Shown in pieces: positions 18,232-28,400 of a stretch of DNA of 64,000 nucleotides (the first letter of the stretch is position 1; each line of letters opens with the position of its first letter). The notes beneath the pieces are model-generated. The model did not search any database. It was given only the letters and a program-made list of their open reading frames with translations, and was not told where the DNA came from. The stretch lies in NCBI RefSeq assembly GCF_001700965.1, contig NZ_CP016756.1, positions 4,206,501 to 4,270,500 of the forward strand, written 5' to 3'. The stretch comes from Stenotrophomonas nitritireducens (GTDB lineage: Bacteria > Pseudomonadota > Gammaproteobacteria > Xanthomonadales > Xanthomonadaceae). The translations under genes were made by a program, and so were the position numbers.

Positions 18232-20823
18232 ATGTTGGAAGCCTATCGCCACCACGTAGCTGAGCGCGCCGCGCTTGGCATCCCGCCGTTGCCGCTGACC
18301 GCACAGCAGACGGCCGACGTCATCGAGCTGCTGAAGAACCCGCCGGCAGGTGAGGCCGAGTTCCTGCTCGACCTGATCACCCACCGCGTACCGGCCGGCG
18401 TCGATGACGCTGCCAAGGTCAAGGCTTCGTACCTGGCCGCCATCGCCTTCGGCAGCGAGAAGAACGCGCTGATCAGCCGCGCGCGCGCCACCGAACTGCT
18501 GGGCACCATGCTGGGTGGCTACAACGTTGCCCCGCTGATCCAGCTGCTGGACGACGCCGAAGTGGGCGCCATTGCCGCCAGCGGCCTGAAGCACACCCTG
18601 CTGGTATTCGATGCGTTCCACGACGTGCAGGAAAAGGCCAAGGCCGGCAACGCCCATGCACAGGGCGTGCTGCAGAGCTGGGCCGATGCCGAGTGGTTTA
18701 CCAGCAAGCCGGAAGTGCCGCAGAGCCTGACCATCACCGTGTTCAAGGTGCCGGGCGAAACCAATACCGACGACCTGTCGCCGGCACCTGACGCCACCAC
18801 CCGCCCGGACATCCCGCTGCATGCGCTGGCGATGCTGAAGAACAAGCGTCCCGACGCGCCGTTCGTGCCGGAAGAAGACGGCAAGCGCGGCCCGATCCAG
18901 GAAATCCTGTCGCTGAAGGAAAAGGGCAACCTGGTTGCCTACGTTGGCGACGTGGTCGGCACCGGTTCCAGCCGCAAATCCGCCACCAACTCGGTGCTGT
19001 GGTTCACCGGTGAAGACATTCCCTTCATCCCGAACAAGCGCTTCGGCGGCGTGTGCCTGGGTTCGAAGATCGCCCCGATCTTCTACAACACCATGGAAGA
19101 CGCCGGCGCACTGCCGATCGAGCTGGACGTGTCGAAGATGGAGCACGGCGATGTCGTCGAGCTGCGTCCGTACGACGGCAAGGCACTGAAGAACGGTGAA
19201 GTGATCGCCGAGTTCCAGGTCAAGAGCGACGTGCTGTTCGACGAAGTGCGCGCCGGTGGCCGCATTCCGCTGATCATCGGCCGTGGCCTGACCGCCAAGG
19301 CGCGCGAAGCGCTGGGCCTGCCGGTGACCGACCTGTTCCGCCTGCCGGTGCAGCCGGCCGATACCGGCAAGGGTTACTCGCTGGCGCAGAAGATGGTTGG
19401 CCGCGCCTGTGGCTTGCCGGAAGGCAAGGGTATGCGCCCGGGCACCTACTGCGAACCGAAGATGACCTCGGTGGGCTCGCAGGACACCACCGGTCCGATG
19501 ACCCGTGACGAGCTGAAGGACCTGGCTTGCCTGGGCTTCTCGGCCGACCTGGTGATGCAGTCGTTCTGCCACACCGCTGCCTACCCGAAGCCGGTGGACG
19601 TGAAGACCCACCACACCCTGCCGGAGTTCATCTCCACCCGTGGCGGCGTCTCGCTGCGTCCAGGCGATGGCGTGATCCACAGCTGGCTCAACCGCATGCT
19701 GCTGCCGGACACCGTCGGTACCGGTGGTGACTCGCATACCCGTTTCCCGGTCGGCATTTCGTTCCCGGCCGGTTCGGGCCTGGTGGCCTTCGCTGCTGCT
19801 ACCGGTGTGATGCCGCTGGACATGCCGGAATCGGTGCTGGTGCGCTTCAAGGGCAAGATGCAGCCGGGCGTGACCCTGCGTGATCTGGTCAACGCGATCC
19901 CGCTGTACGCCATCAAGTCCGGTCTGCTGACCGTGGCCAAGGCTGGCAAGAAGAACATCTTCTCCGGCCGCATTCTTGAAATCGAAGGTCTGCCGGACCT
20001 GAAGGTCGAGCAGGCATTCGAACTGTCCGATGCCTCGGCTGAGCGTTCGGCGGCGGGTTGTTCGGTGCACCTGAACAAGGAGCCGATCATCGAGTACCTC
20101 AACAGCAACATCACCCTGCTGAAGTGGATGATTGCCGAGGGTTACCAGGATGCCCGTTCGCTGGCCCGTCGCATCGAGAAGATGGAAGCCTGGCTGGCCA
20201 ACCCGGAACTGCTGCAGGGCGATGCCGACGCCGAATACGCCGCCGTCATCGAAATCGACCTGGCCGACATCCACGAGCCGATCGTGGCCTGCCCGAACGA
20301 CCCGGACGACGTGAAGACCTTGTCCGAAGTTGCTGGTGCCAAGATCGATGAAGTGTTCATCGGTTCGTGCATGACCAACATCGGTCACTTCCGTGCCGCT
20401 GCCAAGCTGCTGGAAGGCAAGCGCGACATCCCGACCCGTCTGTGGGTTGCCCCGCCGACCAAGATGGATGCTTCCGAGCTGACCAAGGAAGGCGTGTACG
20501 GCACCTTCGGCGCTGCTGGCGCACGCATGGAAATGCCGGGCTGCTCGCTGTGCATGGGCAACCAGGCGCAGATCCGCGAAGGCTCCACCGCGATGTCGAC
20601 CTCGACCCGCAACTTCCCCAACCGTCTGGGCCGCAACACCAACGTGTATCTTGGTTCGGCCGAACTGGCCGCGATCTGCTCGCGTCTGGGCCGCATCCCG
20701 ACCAAGGAAGAGTACATGGCCGATGTCGGCGTGCTGGATGCTGCTGGCAGCGAGATCTACCGTTACATGAACTTCGACCAGATCAGCGATTACAAGGACG
20801 TGGCCGATTCGGTCAACGCCTGA
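18232..20823 (+). CDS. acnB: aconitate hydratase B
   Basis: Main TCA-cycle aconitase type of Proteobacteria, 863 aa. N-terminal HEAT-like helical domain ([20 protein letters not shown] onward) typical of AcnB, swivel domain with [12 protein letters not shown], then the catalytic domains. Cluster ligands are the Cys of [10 protein letters not shown] and the two Cys of [11 protein letters not shown]. The homologue in Xanthomonas is rpfA. The ATG has GGGAG 6 nt upstream. The gene may be transcribed from its own promoter or partly from the vapBC promoter. Confidence 0.97.
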   Translation: MLEAYRHHVAERAALGIPPLPLTAQQTADVIELLKNPPAGEAEFLLDLITHRVPAGVDDAAKVKASYLAAIAFGSEKNALISRARATELLGTMLGGYNVAPLIQLLDDAEVGAIAASGLKHTLLVFDAFHDVQEKAKAGNAHAQGVLQSWADAEWFTSKPEVPQSLTITVFKVPGETNTDDLSPAPDATTRPDIPLHALAMLKNKRPDAPFVPEEDGKRGPIQEILSLKEKGNLVAYVGDVVGTGSSRKSATNSVLWFTGEDIPFIPNKRFGGVCLGSKIAPIFYNTMEDAGALPIELDVSKMEHGDVVELRPYDGKALKNGEVIAEFQVKSDVLFDEVRAGGRIPLIIGRGLTAKAREALGLPVTDLFRLPVQPADTGKGYSLAQKMVGRACGLPEGKGMRPGTYCEPKMTSVGSQDTTGPMTRDELKDLACLGFSADLVMQSFCHTAAYPKPVDVKTHHTLPEFISTRGGVSLRPGDGVIHSWLNRMLLPDTVGTGGDSHTRFPVGISFPAGSGLVAFAAATGVMPLDMPESVLVRFKGKMQPGVTLRDLVNAIPLYAIKSGLLTVAKAGKKNIFSGRILEIEGLPDLKVEQAFELSDASAERSAAGCSVHLNKEPIIEYLNSNITLLKWMIAEGYQDARSLARRIEKMEAWLANPELLQGDADAEYAAVIEIDLADIHEPIVACPNDPDDVKTLSEVAGAKIDEVFIGSCMTNIGHFRAAAKLLEGKRDIPTRLWVAPPTKMDASELTKEGVYGTFGAAGARMEMPGCSLCMGNQAQIREGSTAMSTSTRNFPNRLGRNTNVYLGSAELAAICSRLGRIPTKEEYMADVGVLDAAGSEIYRYMNFDQISDYKDVADSVNA

Positions 20824-20852
20824 GTTGTAGCTGAGAAGTAAAAGCTTGAACG

Positions 20853-20881
20853 AAAAACCCCGGCGCAAGCCGGGGTTTTTT
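20853..20881 (+). terminator. rho-independent terminator of acnB
   Basis: AACCCCGGC-gcaa-GCCGGGGTT stem followed by TTTTT; an A-run on the other side could make it work in both directions. Confidence 0.93.
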
Positions 20882-20937
20882 GTTGTCTGCAGAAGCCGAG
20901 ATGAAGATTGCGGCAATGGTTGGATGTGGGTGATAGG

Positions 20938-21378
20938 TTGTGGGAGCTGCATCAGCCGCGAAGCTGATGCAGTGTCAGCTTGCGGAAATCCCGGTGATTC
21001 ATTGATCCCAGCTTCGCGGCTCACGCCGCTCCTACAAAAGCCTTGGTCGGCTTGTGGGAGCGGCGTGAGCCGCGAGACTGAAAGGGTGTCAGCTTGTGGA
21101 AATCCCGGTGATTCATTGATCCCGGCTTCGCGGCTTACGCCGCTCCTACAAAGCCTTGGTCAGCTTGTGGGAGCGGCGTGAGCCGCGAAGCTGAAAGGGT
21201 GTCAGCTTGTGGAAATCCCGGTCATTCATTGATCCCGGCTTCGCGGCTGACGCCGCTCCTACAAAGCCTTGGACAGCTTGAAGGAGCGGCATAAGCCGCG
21301 AAGCTGATGCGGTGTCAGCCTGCGGAAATCAGGGTTGTTCAATGATCCCGGTTTCGCGGCTTACGCCGCTCCCACAAA
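20938..21378. repeat. tandem array of four inverted REP-like elements
   Basis: Four units of about 100 bp at 20938-21039, 21053-21152, 21165-21264 and 21278-21378, set about 113 bp apart. Each starts TTGTGGGAGCGGCGTGAGCC (the fourth TTGAAGGAG) and ends with the complementary CGCCGCTCCTACAA. Interiors share GTGTCAGCTTGTGGAAATCC. They are the same family as at 11.4-11.8 kb but more homogeneous. The 695-bp stretch between acnB and the HlyD gene holds only terminators and repeats. Confidence 0.85.
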
Positions 21379-21400
21379 AGCAGAGCTTGCTGGCTTGCCT

Positions 21401-21495
21401 GCGGGGCCCGGGCAAGCACAGCGCGGTTGGGAGGCACCGTTCTTGGCGGAAAGTACCTGGGGAGCCCCAACCGCGCTGCACTTGCCCGGGACCCG
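21401..21495. repeat. long inverted repeat at the end of the secretion operon
   Basis: The left arm 21401-21431 (GGGGCCCGGGCAAGCACAGC and GCGGTTGGG) pairs with the right arm 21465-21495 across a 33-bp loop at about 28 of 31 positions. It lies 23 nt beyond the HlyD stop codon on the minus strand. It could end or protect the transcript, though no U-tract is visible. Confidence 0.7.
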
Positions 21496-21518
21496 CAAGC
21501 GGGTGCCGGTATCACCCA

Positions 21519-22760
21519 TCAACGCTCGCGGAATGCCTCGCGCGCCTTCAGTACCGGCTTGAGCAGGTATTCCAGAACGGTCTTCTCACCGGTGCGGATT
21601 TCCACCGAGGCGATCATGCCGGGAATGATCGGCAGCTCTTTGCCACCGGCTTGCAGCGCACTTTTCTCGGTCAGCACGGTCACCCGGTAATAGGTGCTGT
21701 CGGGCCGACCGGCTCCGCCTTTCTCTTCATCCTTCAACGTATCGGGGCTGATCAGCTCGACCTTGCCGTCCAAGCCGCCATAGATGCCGTAGTCGTAGGC
21801 GGTGATCTTCACCTTGGCCGGCAAGCCCGGGCGCAGGAAGGCAACATCGGACGGACGAATCTTGCCTTCCACCAACAGCTGGTCTTCCAGCGGCACGATT
21901 TCCAGAATGTGCTCGCCCGGCTGGATGACGCCGCCAACGGTATTGACGCGCACGTTCTTCACCGTGCCGCGTACCGGTGCGGTGATGGTGGTGCGTTCCA
22001 CCACGTCGGCGCGGCCAACGAGGTTCTCGGTGGTCTGCGACAGTTCCATCTCCAGCTTGACCAGCTCGGAGTTGGCATCGGAACGGTAGCGATTGCGGCG
22101 TTCCACCATCTGCGAACGGATATCGTTGGCCTGGCGGCGCATGCGCAGCAGTTCCACATCGGACAGCAGGCCCTTGGCCGCCAGCGGCTGGGCAAGGTTG
22201 ATTTCGCGCATGGACAGGGCGTAGCTCTGCTCCAGCGAGGCGATGCCTTCCTCCAGCGAGCGACGACGCGCATTGAACGCCCGCGTTTCGCTGGCGACTT
22301 CGTCGGTGAATTGACTTACCTGCTCATCGAATACCAGCGGTTCGCCGTACGCTTCGGCGCGCAGACGGGCAATGGTGGCTTTCAGCGAGATGGCCTTGCT
22401 GAGCGCTTCGCGGTAGCTGGCGTTGGCGCGGGTCGGGTCGATCTTCAGCAGCACCTGGCCGCTTTCGACAATGTCCCCCTCGTGTGCCGACATTTCCGCA
22501 AGGATGCCGCCCTCCAGGCTCTGGATCACCTGCTCGCGGCTTTTGGAGACGATCTTGGCTTCGCCCTTGGTGATTTCCTCCACCCGCGCAAAGTGCGCCC
22601 AGGTCACCCCGATCACCACCACCAGCAGGATCATGTAGGTGACAAGGCGCGAGCCCGGCGTGGTCTGCGCCAGCAGTGATTCGGAGACATCGTCCATGAA
22701 CGCGGCATCGGCGGCGTTGATCGAGCCAGCCTGTTTGCGGTCTTTTTTCCAGGGAAACAT
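21519..22760 (-). CDS. HlyD-family type I secretion adaptor
   Basis: Membrane-fusion protein of 413 aa that links the inner-membrane exporter to an outer-membrane channel. The N-terminal cytoplasmic stretch is about 38 residues; the single membrane helix at 39-57 is TYMILLVVVIGVTWAHFA; a barrel-sandwich/lipoyl half-motif follows (VQSLEGG-type IQSLEGGILAEMSAHEGDIV), then a coiled-coil hairpin to about residue 270 and a second half-motif (ITAPVRGTVKNVRVNTVGG). The start codon overlaps the stop of the ABC exporter gene by 1 nt (TGATG). It belongs to the LapC-like branch that exports giant adhesins. Confidence 0.93.
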   Translation of the reverse strand: MFPWKKDRKQAGSINAADAAFMDDVSESLLAQTTPGSRLVTYMILLVVVIGVTWAHFARVEEITKGEAKIVSKSREQVIQSLEGGILAEMSAHEGDIVESGQVLLKIDPTRANASYREALSKAISLKATIARLRAEAYGEPLVFDEQVSQFTDEVASETRAFNARRRSLEEGIASLEQSYALSMREINLAQPLAAKGLLSDVELLRMRRQANDIRSQMVERRNRYRSDANSELVKLEMELSQTTENLVGRADVVERTTITAPVRGTVKNVRVNTVGGVIQPGEHILEIVPLEDQLLVEGKIRPSDVAFLRPGLPAKVKITAYDYGIYGGLDGKVELISPDTLKDEEKGGAGRPDSTYYRVTVLTEKSALQAGGKELPIIPGMIASVEIRTGEKTVLEYLLKPVLKAREAFRER

Positions 22761-24793
22761 CAGTGGGCCTCCTGCTGAGGCGTTTTGGTGTGCCGCACAC
22801 GAATGGGTGCGGCTTGAATGGACGGCGCCGGTGCCTGTGCTGCAACAGTGACGGCATTCGACGTCGCAGCCGTGGCGGTAGCCGAAGTTGCAGCCGCGGC
22901 TTGCGGCCTGTCCTGCGCGGCCGCGGGCTTTTCAGCATTCTGCTTTTCAGCATTGGCGCCCAGCGCAGCCAGCACGTTGGCCTTGGGGCCGTCGGCGAAC
23001 ACGCGGCCGTTGTCCATCACGATCACCCGGTCGACCAGGTTGAGCAGGGAAGGGCGGTGGGTAACCACAACCAGCGTCTGGCCCTGGGTGGCGCGGTGCA
23101 GGTGCTCAAGGAACTGCGCCTCGGTCTGCGCATCCATCGCGCTGGTGGGTTCATCCATCAGCAGCAGGCGCGGGCGTGCCAGCAAGGTGCGGGCCAGCGA
23201 AATCAGCTGGCGCTGGCCGCCGGACACACCATCACCGTTCTCGCCGATGGGCAGGTTGACGCCGCGCGGGTGTGCGGCGGCAAACTGGTCAAGACCGGTC
23301 AGCCGCAATACCCGCAGGAACTCATCCACGCTGGCATCCGGGCAGCCCAGCATCACGTTCTCGCGCAACGTGCCATGGAACAGACGCGCTTCCTGGTTGA
23401 CGAAACCCACGGCCTTGCGCCAATCGGCCGGGTCGATCTGGTTGACGTCCAGGCCGTCGGTGAACATCTGCCCCTCGGTGGGCGAGTAAAGGCGCGACAT
23501 CACCCGCAACAGCGTGGACTTGCCGCTGCCGATGCGGCCCAGGATGGCAACACGTTCGCCGGGCGCGATGGACAGGCTGATATCGGTCAGCACCGGCGGA
23601 TTGGGCTGCATCGGCGGTGCCGGATAGGAAAAGCCAATCTTCTTCAGCGACAGCTGTCCGCTCAGGTTTGGCACCGGCAGGTAGTCCTGGGCCGGGTCGC
23701 GGTCCTGCGGCATTTCCATCAGCTTGTTCAATGAGCCCAGCGCGGCCTTGGCCTGCTGGAAGCGCACCGCAAGGCCGATCACCTGGCCCAGCGGGGCAGT
23801 AGCACGGCCGGCCAGCATCACCGTGCCGATCAGTGCGCCCATGCTGAGCGTGCCGGCGGTGATCAGGTACACGCCAGTGATGACCAGCACCACCGTCTGC
23901 AGCTGTTGCAGCAAGGTGACGGTGCCGGTGGCAATGCTGGACAGGCGGCGCGACTTCATCGAGGTGGCCGATTGCAGGGCGCTGAAGTGCTGCCAGCGGC
24001 GCTGCATGTTGGCACTGCCGCCGGTGGACTTGAGCGTTTCCATGCCTTCGATGGATTCGATCAATACGCCTTGCTTGAGCGATGACTCACGCAGGTTCTC
24101 TTTCATCACGCGCGCCAGCGGCCACTGGATGCTGACCGAGATGATGACGATCAACGGCAGGATCAGCAGCGGAATCCAGCCCAATGGCCCGCCAATGGCA
24201 AAGATGACGCCGACGAACATCAGCACGAAGGGCAGATCGGAGATCGCCGCCAGCGTTGCCGACGTGGCGAAATCGCGCACCGATTCGAACTCGCGCAGCT
24301 GATTGGCGAAGGCGCCGGAGGAGGCCGGCTTGTGTTCCATCTTCACCGACAGGGCCTGCCGGAACAGCATCGCGCCCAACACCAGATCGGCTTTCTTGGC
24401 GGCAACATCCAACAGGTGGGCGCGCACGAAGCGGATGACCGTGTAGCGCAGCTGGCGCTTATTCTCCTCGTCGCGTACTTCCCTGCGTTCCAGCAGGACG
24501 GCGCCGCCCTGCTTCTTGCGCAGCAGGATCATCGGCATCACCTGCGCCGGCAGTTGGGCGAGCCCGCGCTTCACCACGCCGCCGGTCAAGCCAACATTGC
24601 TCAGCGCCTGCAGCGCGAGCGAGGGCGAAAGCGCACCGTTCCACGGCAGGCCGGCCACCAGCGCTGCCGGGGTGCGGCGCATATCGTAGTGATCACACAT
24701 CCAGGACACGCTTTGCAGCAGGGTGTCTTCTATGTTGACCTGGTCTTTGGTCATCGCGGCGGCTTCGTCAGCCGGTGCAGGTGTGTCAGTCAT
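22760..24793 (-). CDS. type I secretion ABC transporter (LapB-like), permease-ATPase
   Basis: 677 aa fused exporter. Residues 25-130 resemble the C39 peptidase domain but lack a catalytic Cys-Gly pair (SVSWMCDHYD instead), as in RTX-adhesin exporters that only bind substrate. A six-helix membrane domain spans about 170-440, then the ATPase with Walker A GRIGSGKST, signature VSGGQRQ, Walker B LLLMDEPTS and the His loop VVVTHRPSLL. The last 60 residues are an Ala/Gln-rich tail, unusual for the family. ATG at 24793 is chosen over GTG at 24814; neither has a strong ribosome site. Probable cargo is the divergent adhesin. Confidence 0.94.
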   Translation of the reverse strand: MTDTPAPADEAAAMTKDQVNIEDTLLQSVSWMCDHYDMRRTPAALVAGLPWNGALSPSLALQALSNVGLTGGVVKRGLAQLPAQVMPMILLRKKQGGAVLLERREVRDEENKRQLRYTVIRFVRAHLLDVAAKKADLVLGAMLFRQALSVKMEHKPASSGAFANQLREFESVRDFATSATLAAISDLPFVLMFVGVIFAIGGPLGWIPLLILPLIVIISVSIQWPLARVMKENLRESSLKQGVLIESIEGMETLKSTGGSANMQRRWQHFSALQSATSMKSRRLSSIATGTVTLLQQLQTVVLVITGVYLITAGTLSMGALIGTVMLAGRATAPLGQVIGLAVRFQQAKAALGSLNKLMEMPQDRDPAQDYLPVPNLSGQLSLKKIGFSYPAPPMQPNPPVLTDISLSIAPGERVAILGRIGSGKSTLLRVMSRLYSPTEGQMFTDGLDVNQIDPADWRKAVGFVNQEARLFHGTLRENVMLGCPDASVDEFLRVLRLTGLDQFAAAHPRGVNLPIGENGDGVSGGQRQLISLARTLLARPRLLLMDEPTSAMDAQTEAQFLEHLHRATQGQTLVVVTHRPSLLNLVDRVIVMDNGRVFADGPKANVLAALGANAEKQNAEKPAAAQDRPQAAAATSATATAATSNAVTVAAQAPAPSIQAAPIRVRHTKTPQQEAH

Positions 24794-24810
24794 GGCAATT
24801 CCAGATGGAG

Positions 24811-24836
24811 CCACCTGCTACAACAGGTGGGTTTTT
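24811..24836 (+). other. hairpin with T-tract in the leader of the secretion operon
   Basis: CCACCTG (24811-24817) pairs with CAGGTGG (24824-24830), followed on the plus strand by GTTTTT. No plus-strand gene lies upstream, so as a terminator it would stop antisense transcription entering from the exporter gene. On the minus strand it is a stem 17 nt before the exporter start codon, where it could affect translation. Confidence 0.5.
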
Positions 24837-25445
24837 ATCCGGGAGTGCAAAGTACCAACTGCTCCCGACGAGGAGCGGAAGTCTGGGCTTGGCGGGCGTC
24901 GCGGCGAATAGGATTGGTCCCAAATGTGCGGCGTTTGTTCTGAATTTCCGTTCACTGCGCTTGTTTACGCCTCGCCGGGCGCAGGAACACCGTGATTCCC
25001 ATTGCGGCCGCCAATGTTCTGCTTGAACGACTGGCTCTGTTATCGCCATATGGCAGGGGAACTGACCTGCTGCGGGGGAGCTGCCCGGTGCTTGGCTAAG
25101 CAGTGGAAAGACGCAGATCCAATGCTATCCGTGATCCGCGCGCCCTTTAGTGGCCTTTTCGGCTTTTAAGATCATCCCTATGTAACGCAGTGGGGAGGGG
25201 ATCTATTGTTATCACAGGTGAAACTAGCTGCCATTGGTGTCGCGGGTAGTTCATCAACGGCCGAACGCTGAAGTTTTCGCGTGACGCTGCGGTAAGTTGA
25301 AACGAAGTATGAGCCTTTTCGGTTTCTCGAATGAAGCCAGGGCCTTCTGTTGTCGCATGAAACATATGGGAATTCCATTCAGATACTGGCCAGTCCGGTC
25401 GGATCGTGCAATTCCCACCAGATAAACAATAACGAGTGAAATGTA
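24837..25445. other. divergent spacer between secretion genes and adhesin
   Basis: About 600 bp without a convincing gene, AT-richer than the flanks. It must hold the promoters of both the exporter operon (minus) and the adhesin (plus), but I could not assign -35/-10 pairs with confidence. No repeat of the SMAG or REP types is present. Confidence 0.5.
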
Positions 25446-28400
25446 ATGACTGCGATGGTGTCAGTGGTTAGCGGGGGTTCTGTGGTGCATGTCCAGCAGT
25501 TTGCGGGCATGCAGAATGGCAAGGCCATGCGCATCAGCGCGGTCAAGGGCGCGCGCTATGTGCTTGCCGAGATGCACGGTGGCGTTGCTGCGGGTGATAT
25601 CAGCGTGAAGCGCGTTGGCAAGAACCTGGTGATTGAGCAGCAAAAGGCGGGTGTTGAGCCGGCGTCTGTGGTCATCGAAGAGTTCTACGGCAGCGAAGGC
25701 CAGCTGGTCGGCCTGGGTGCTGACGGCGAATATCTGGAATACCTGGCCGCTAGCGAGGGTGGCGCTACCGAGGCTTCGGCAATGACGGATGGCGCTACGG
25801 CGCAGCTCATACTGGCTGCCGGCCAGCCTGTGGTTTTGCCGAGCAGCTTCGCGCTCGCCGAAGGTGGCTCTTCGGTATTCAGCGGCGCGCTTGCCGGTGT
25901 GGCGGCGCTCGCTGCTGGTGCTGCATTGAGCAACAACAAGAGCGGTGGCAGCAAGACGCAGCCTGCGCCGGCTGCCAGTGCTTTCGTGCTGGAAGATCAG
26001 CCTGCCGACGCAGATGCAGATGAGCCGGCGCCAGCCGCTGTAGAGCCAGGCGTCTCTGCCGTAGTGCAGGATGCTGGCGACACCGCTGGCCCGGTGGCCG
26101 AAGTGCACTCCGAGGCAGGCGATGTCAGTGCGGACAATGCTGCGATCAACGACAACGCTTCGAACGCCAATACCAACGAGGATGCTGCGCCAGTAGAATC
26201 CAGCACAGCGCCGGAAGCAGAAGCAATCACCAGCCCTGACAGCGCCTCGAACGCCAATACCAACGAGAACGCTGCGCCAGCAGAATCCACCACCGCACCG
26301 GAAGCAGAAGCAATCACCAGTCCTGGTTTGGTTGACGCACCTGCGGCCGTTGTACCGTTCGCTGTTGACGACGTTCCCGTCATTGAAAAGGTGATGGACG
26401 ACCATGGCGTCATTCAAGGCGTAATCGAAAACGGCGGTTACACCGACGATGTCTATCCGACGCTGATGGGGCACGCCGATCCCGGCGTGAAGGTGCACGT
26501 CTACCGTGGCAAGTACCTGCAGGGCTATACCGTCGCTGACGAAAATGGCGTGTGGTCGTATACCCCGTCATCCGCCTATGCGTCCGGCACGCACTCGATG
26601 ACCGTCAAGTACGAGTATCCGAACAAGGATACCAGCGGCTACTCCGAGCCCTACATCATCACCATCGACAAGATTGCACCGGGCATTCCGAAAATCACTG
26701 GCATTCTGGACGACGAAGGTCGCATCACCGGTGCCATCACCGATCAGACCATCACGGATGACAATCGCCCGACCATTACCGGCACAGCAGAAGCCAATGC
26801 CAAGCTGATTGTCTATGACAAGGGCAAGCAGATCGGCAGCACCACCGTCGGTGCCGACGGCACCTGGAGCTTCACCCCGGATACCCCGCTGGCCGATGGC
26901 CTGCACATGCTGAGCTACTCGGCAGTGGACCGCGCCGGCAACAGCGGTGAACAGACCGACGTCACCGAGTTCACCGTCGACACGCGCCCGGAAAAGATCA
27001 ATATCTATTACGCCGAAGACGACGTCGGCAGCGTGACCGATGAAGTCTTCAGCGGTGGCGTAACCGATGACAGCACGCCGACTTTATTCGGCACGGCTAC
27101 TGCTGGCGGTATCGTAAAAATCTATGAAGGCAGCGTGCTGCTTGGGCAGGTCGTGGCCGATGTCGACGGCACCTGGCAGTTCACGCCGCCGACCGAGCTG
27201 AGCGAAGGTGCGCATACCTTCCATGCCACGGTGACGCTGGTTGCCAAGGGCGAGAGTGGCCCGAGCCGTCCGTTCAAGCTGGAAGTGGACCTCACCCCGC
27301 CCAGTATTCCGACCATCGAGCAGGTGCTGGATGATGTGGGTGCCGTGCAGGGTGTAATCGAAAACGGTCAACACACAGATGATGCCACGCCGACCTTGTC
27401 AGGCAAGGCCGAAGCGGGTAGCACCGTTCGTATTTACGACAACGGAAGCTTGCTGGGTACGGCGGTTACCGATGCCAAGGGCGTGTGGACCTTTACGCCT
27501 CCCGTGGGCTTGGACGAAGGTGAACACATGTTCACCATCAGTGCCGCCGACGCTGCCGGCAACGTGACCGCATCGCCGGCACAGTATGAAATCACCATCG
27601 ACAGCACCCGCCCGGATGCGCCGAAAATCGTGAGCGTGCTCGACGATGTGGGTGACGTCCAGGGCCCGCTGCAGAACGGCGATAGAACCGACGACACCCA
27701 GCCAACCTTTGTGGGCACCGCCGAGGCAAACAGCACCGTGATCATCCGCGATCATGGTGTTGAGATCGGCCGTGTGCAGGCTGACGGAAATGGGCAATGG
27801 CAATATACGCCGGCCTCGGAGTTGGCCACGGGCCCGCACGGTATCAGCGTGATCTCGGTGGACGTAGCGGGCAATGCAAGCCAGCCGACCGAGTCGTTCG
27901 ATTTCACAATCAGCCTGTTGCCGCCGAGCGGCCCCAGCATCACCTCCATCTACGATGACGTGGGCAGCAAAACTGGTGAGCTGCGCAGTGGCGCGATTAC
28001 CGACGATGACATGCCGCGCGTCAACGGCAGGGGCGATCCTTACACCACCATCGTCCTCACCGACAACGGGCAGGAGATTGGCCGTACGCAGGTGGATGCG
28101 GCGGGATACTGGAACTTCCTCCCAACCTTCCCGTTGAGCCAGGGCGTGCACAACTTGGTGGCGACGGAAATCAATGCGCAGGGTGAAACAACCGGCACGT
28201 CCGGTACGTTCGGCTTCCGCATTGCGGTGCCGGGTCAGTTTGGTGGATTTGAGAACTTCAACGAGATAAGGCACAGTTCCGTAGCGATACACCGTGAAGA
28301 TCTTGAGCTTTCTTCGGGCCTTATTTTGACCGGGACTTTTCGTGCCCAGCCCACCGAAGCGAAGGAGGGTTACTATAAATATCGCCCCGAAGACGCTTTT

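Noticed and set aside
20938..21378. Regular repeats that might be a CRISPR array
   Set aside because: Unit interiors are themselves repeated and not unique spacers, each unit is an inverted pair, and no cas gene is nearby.
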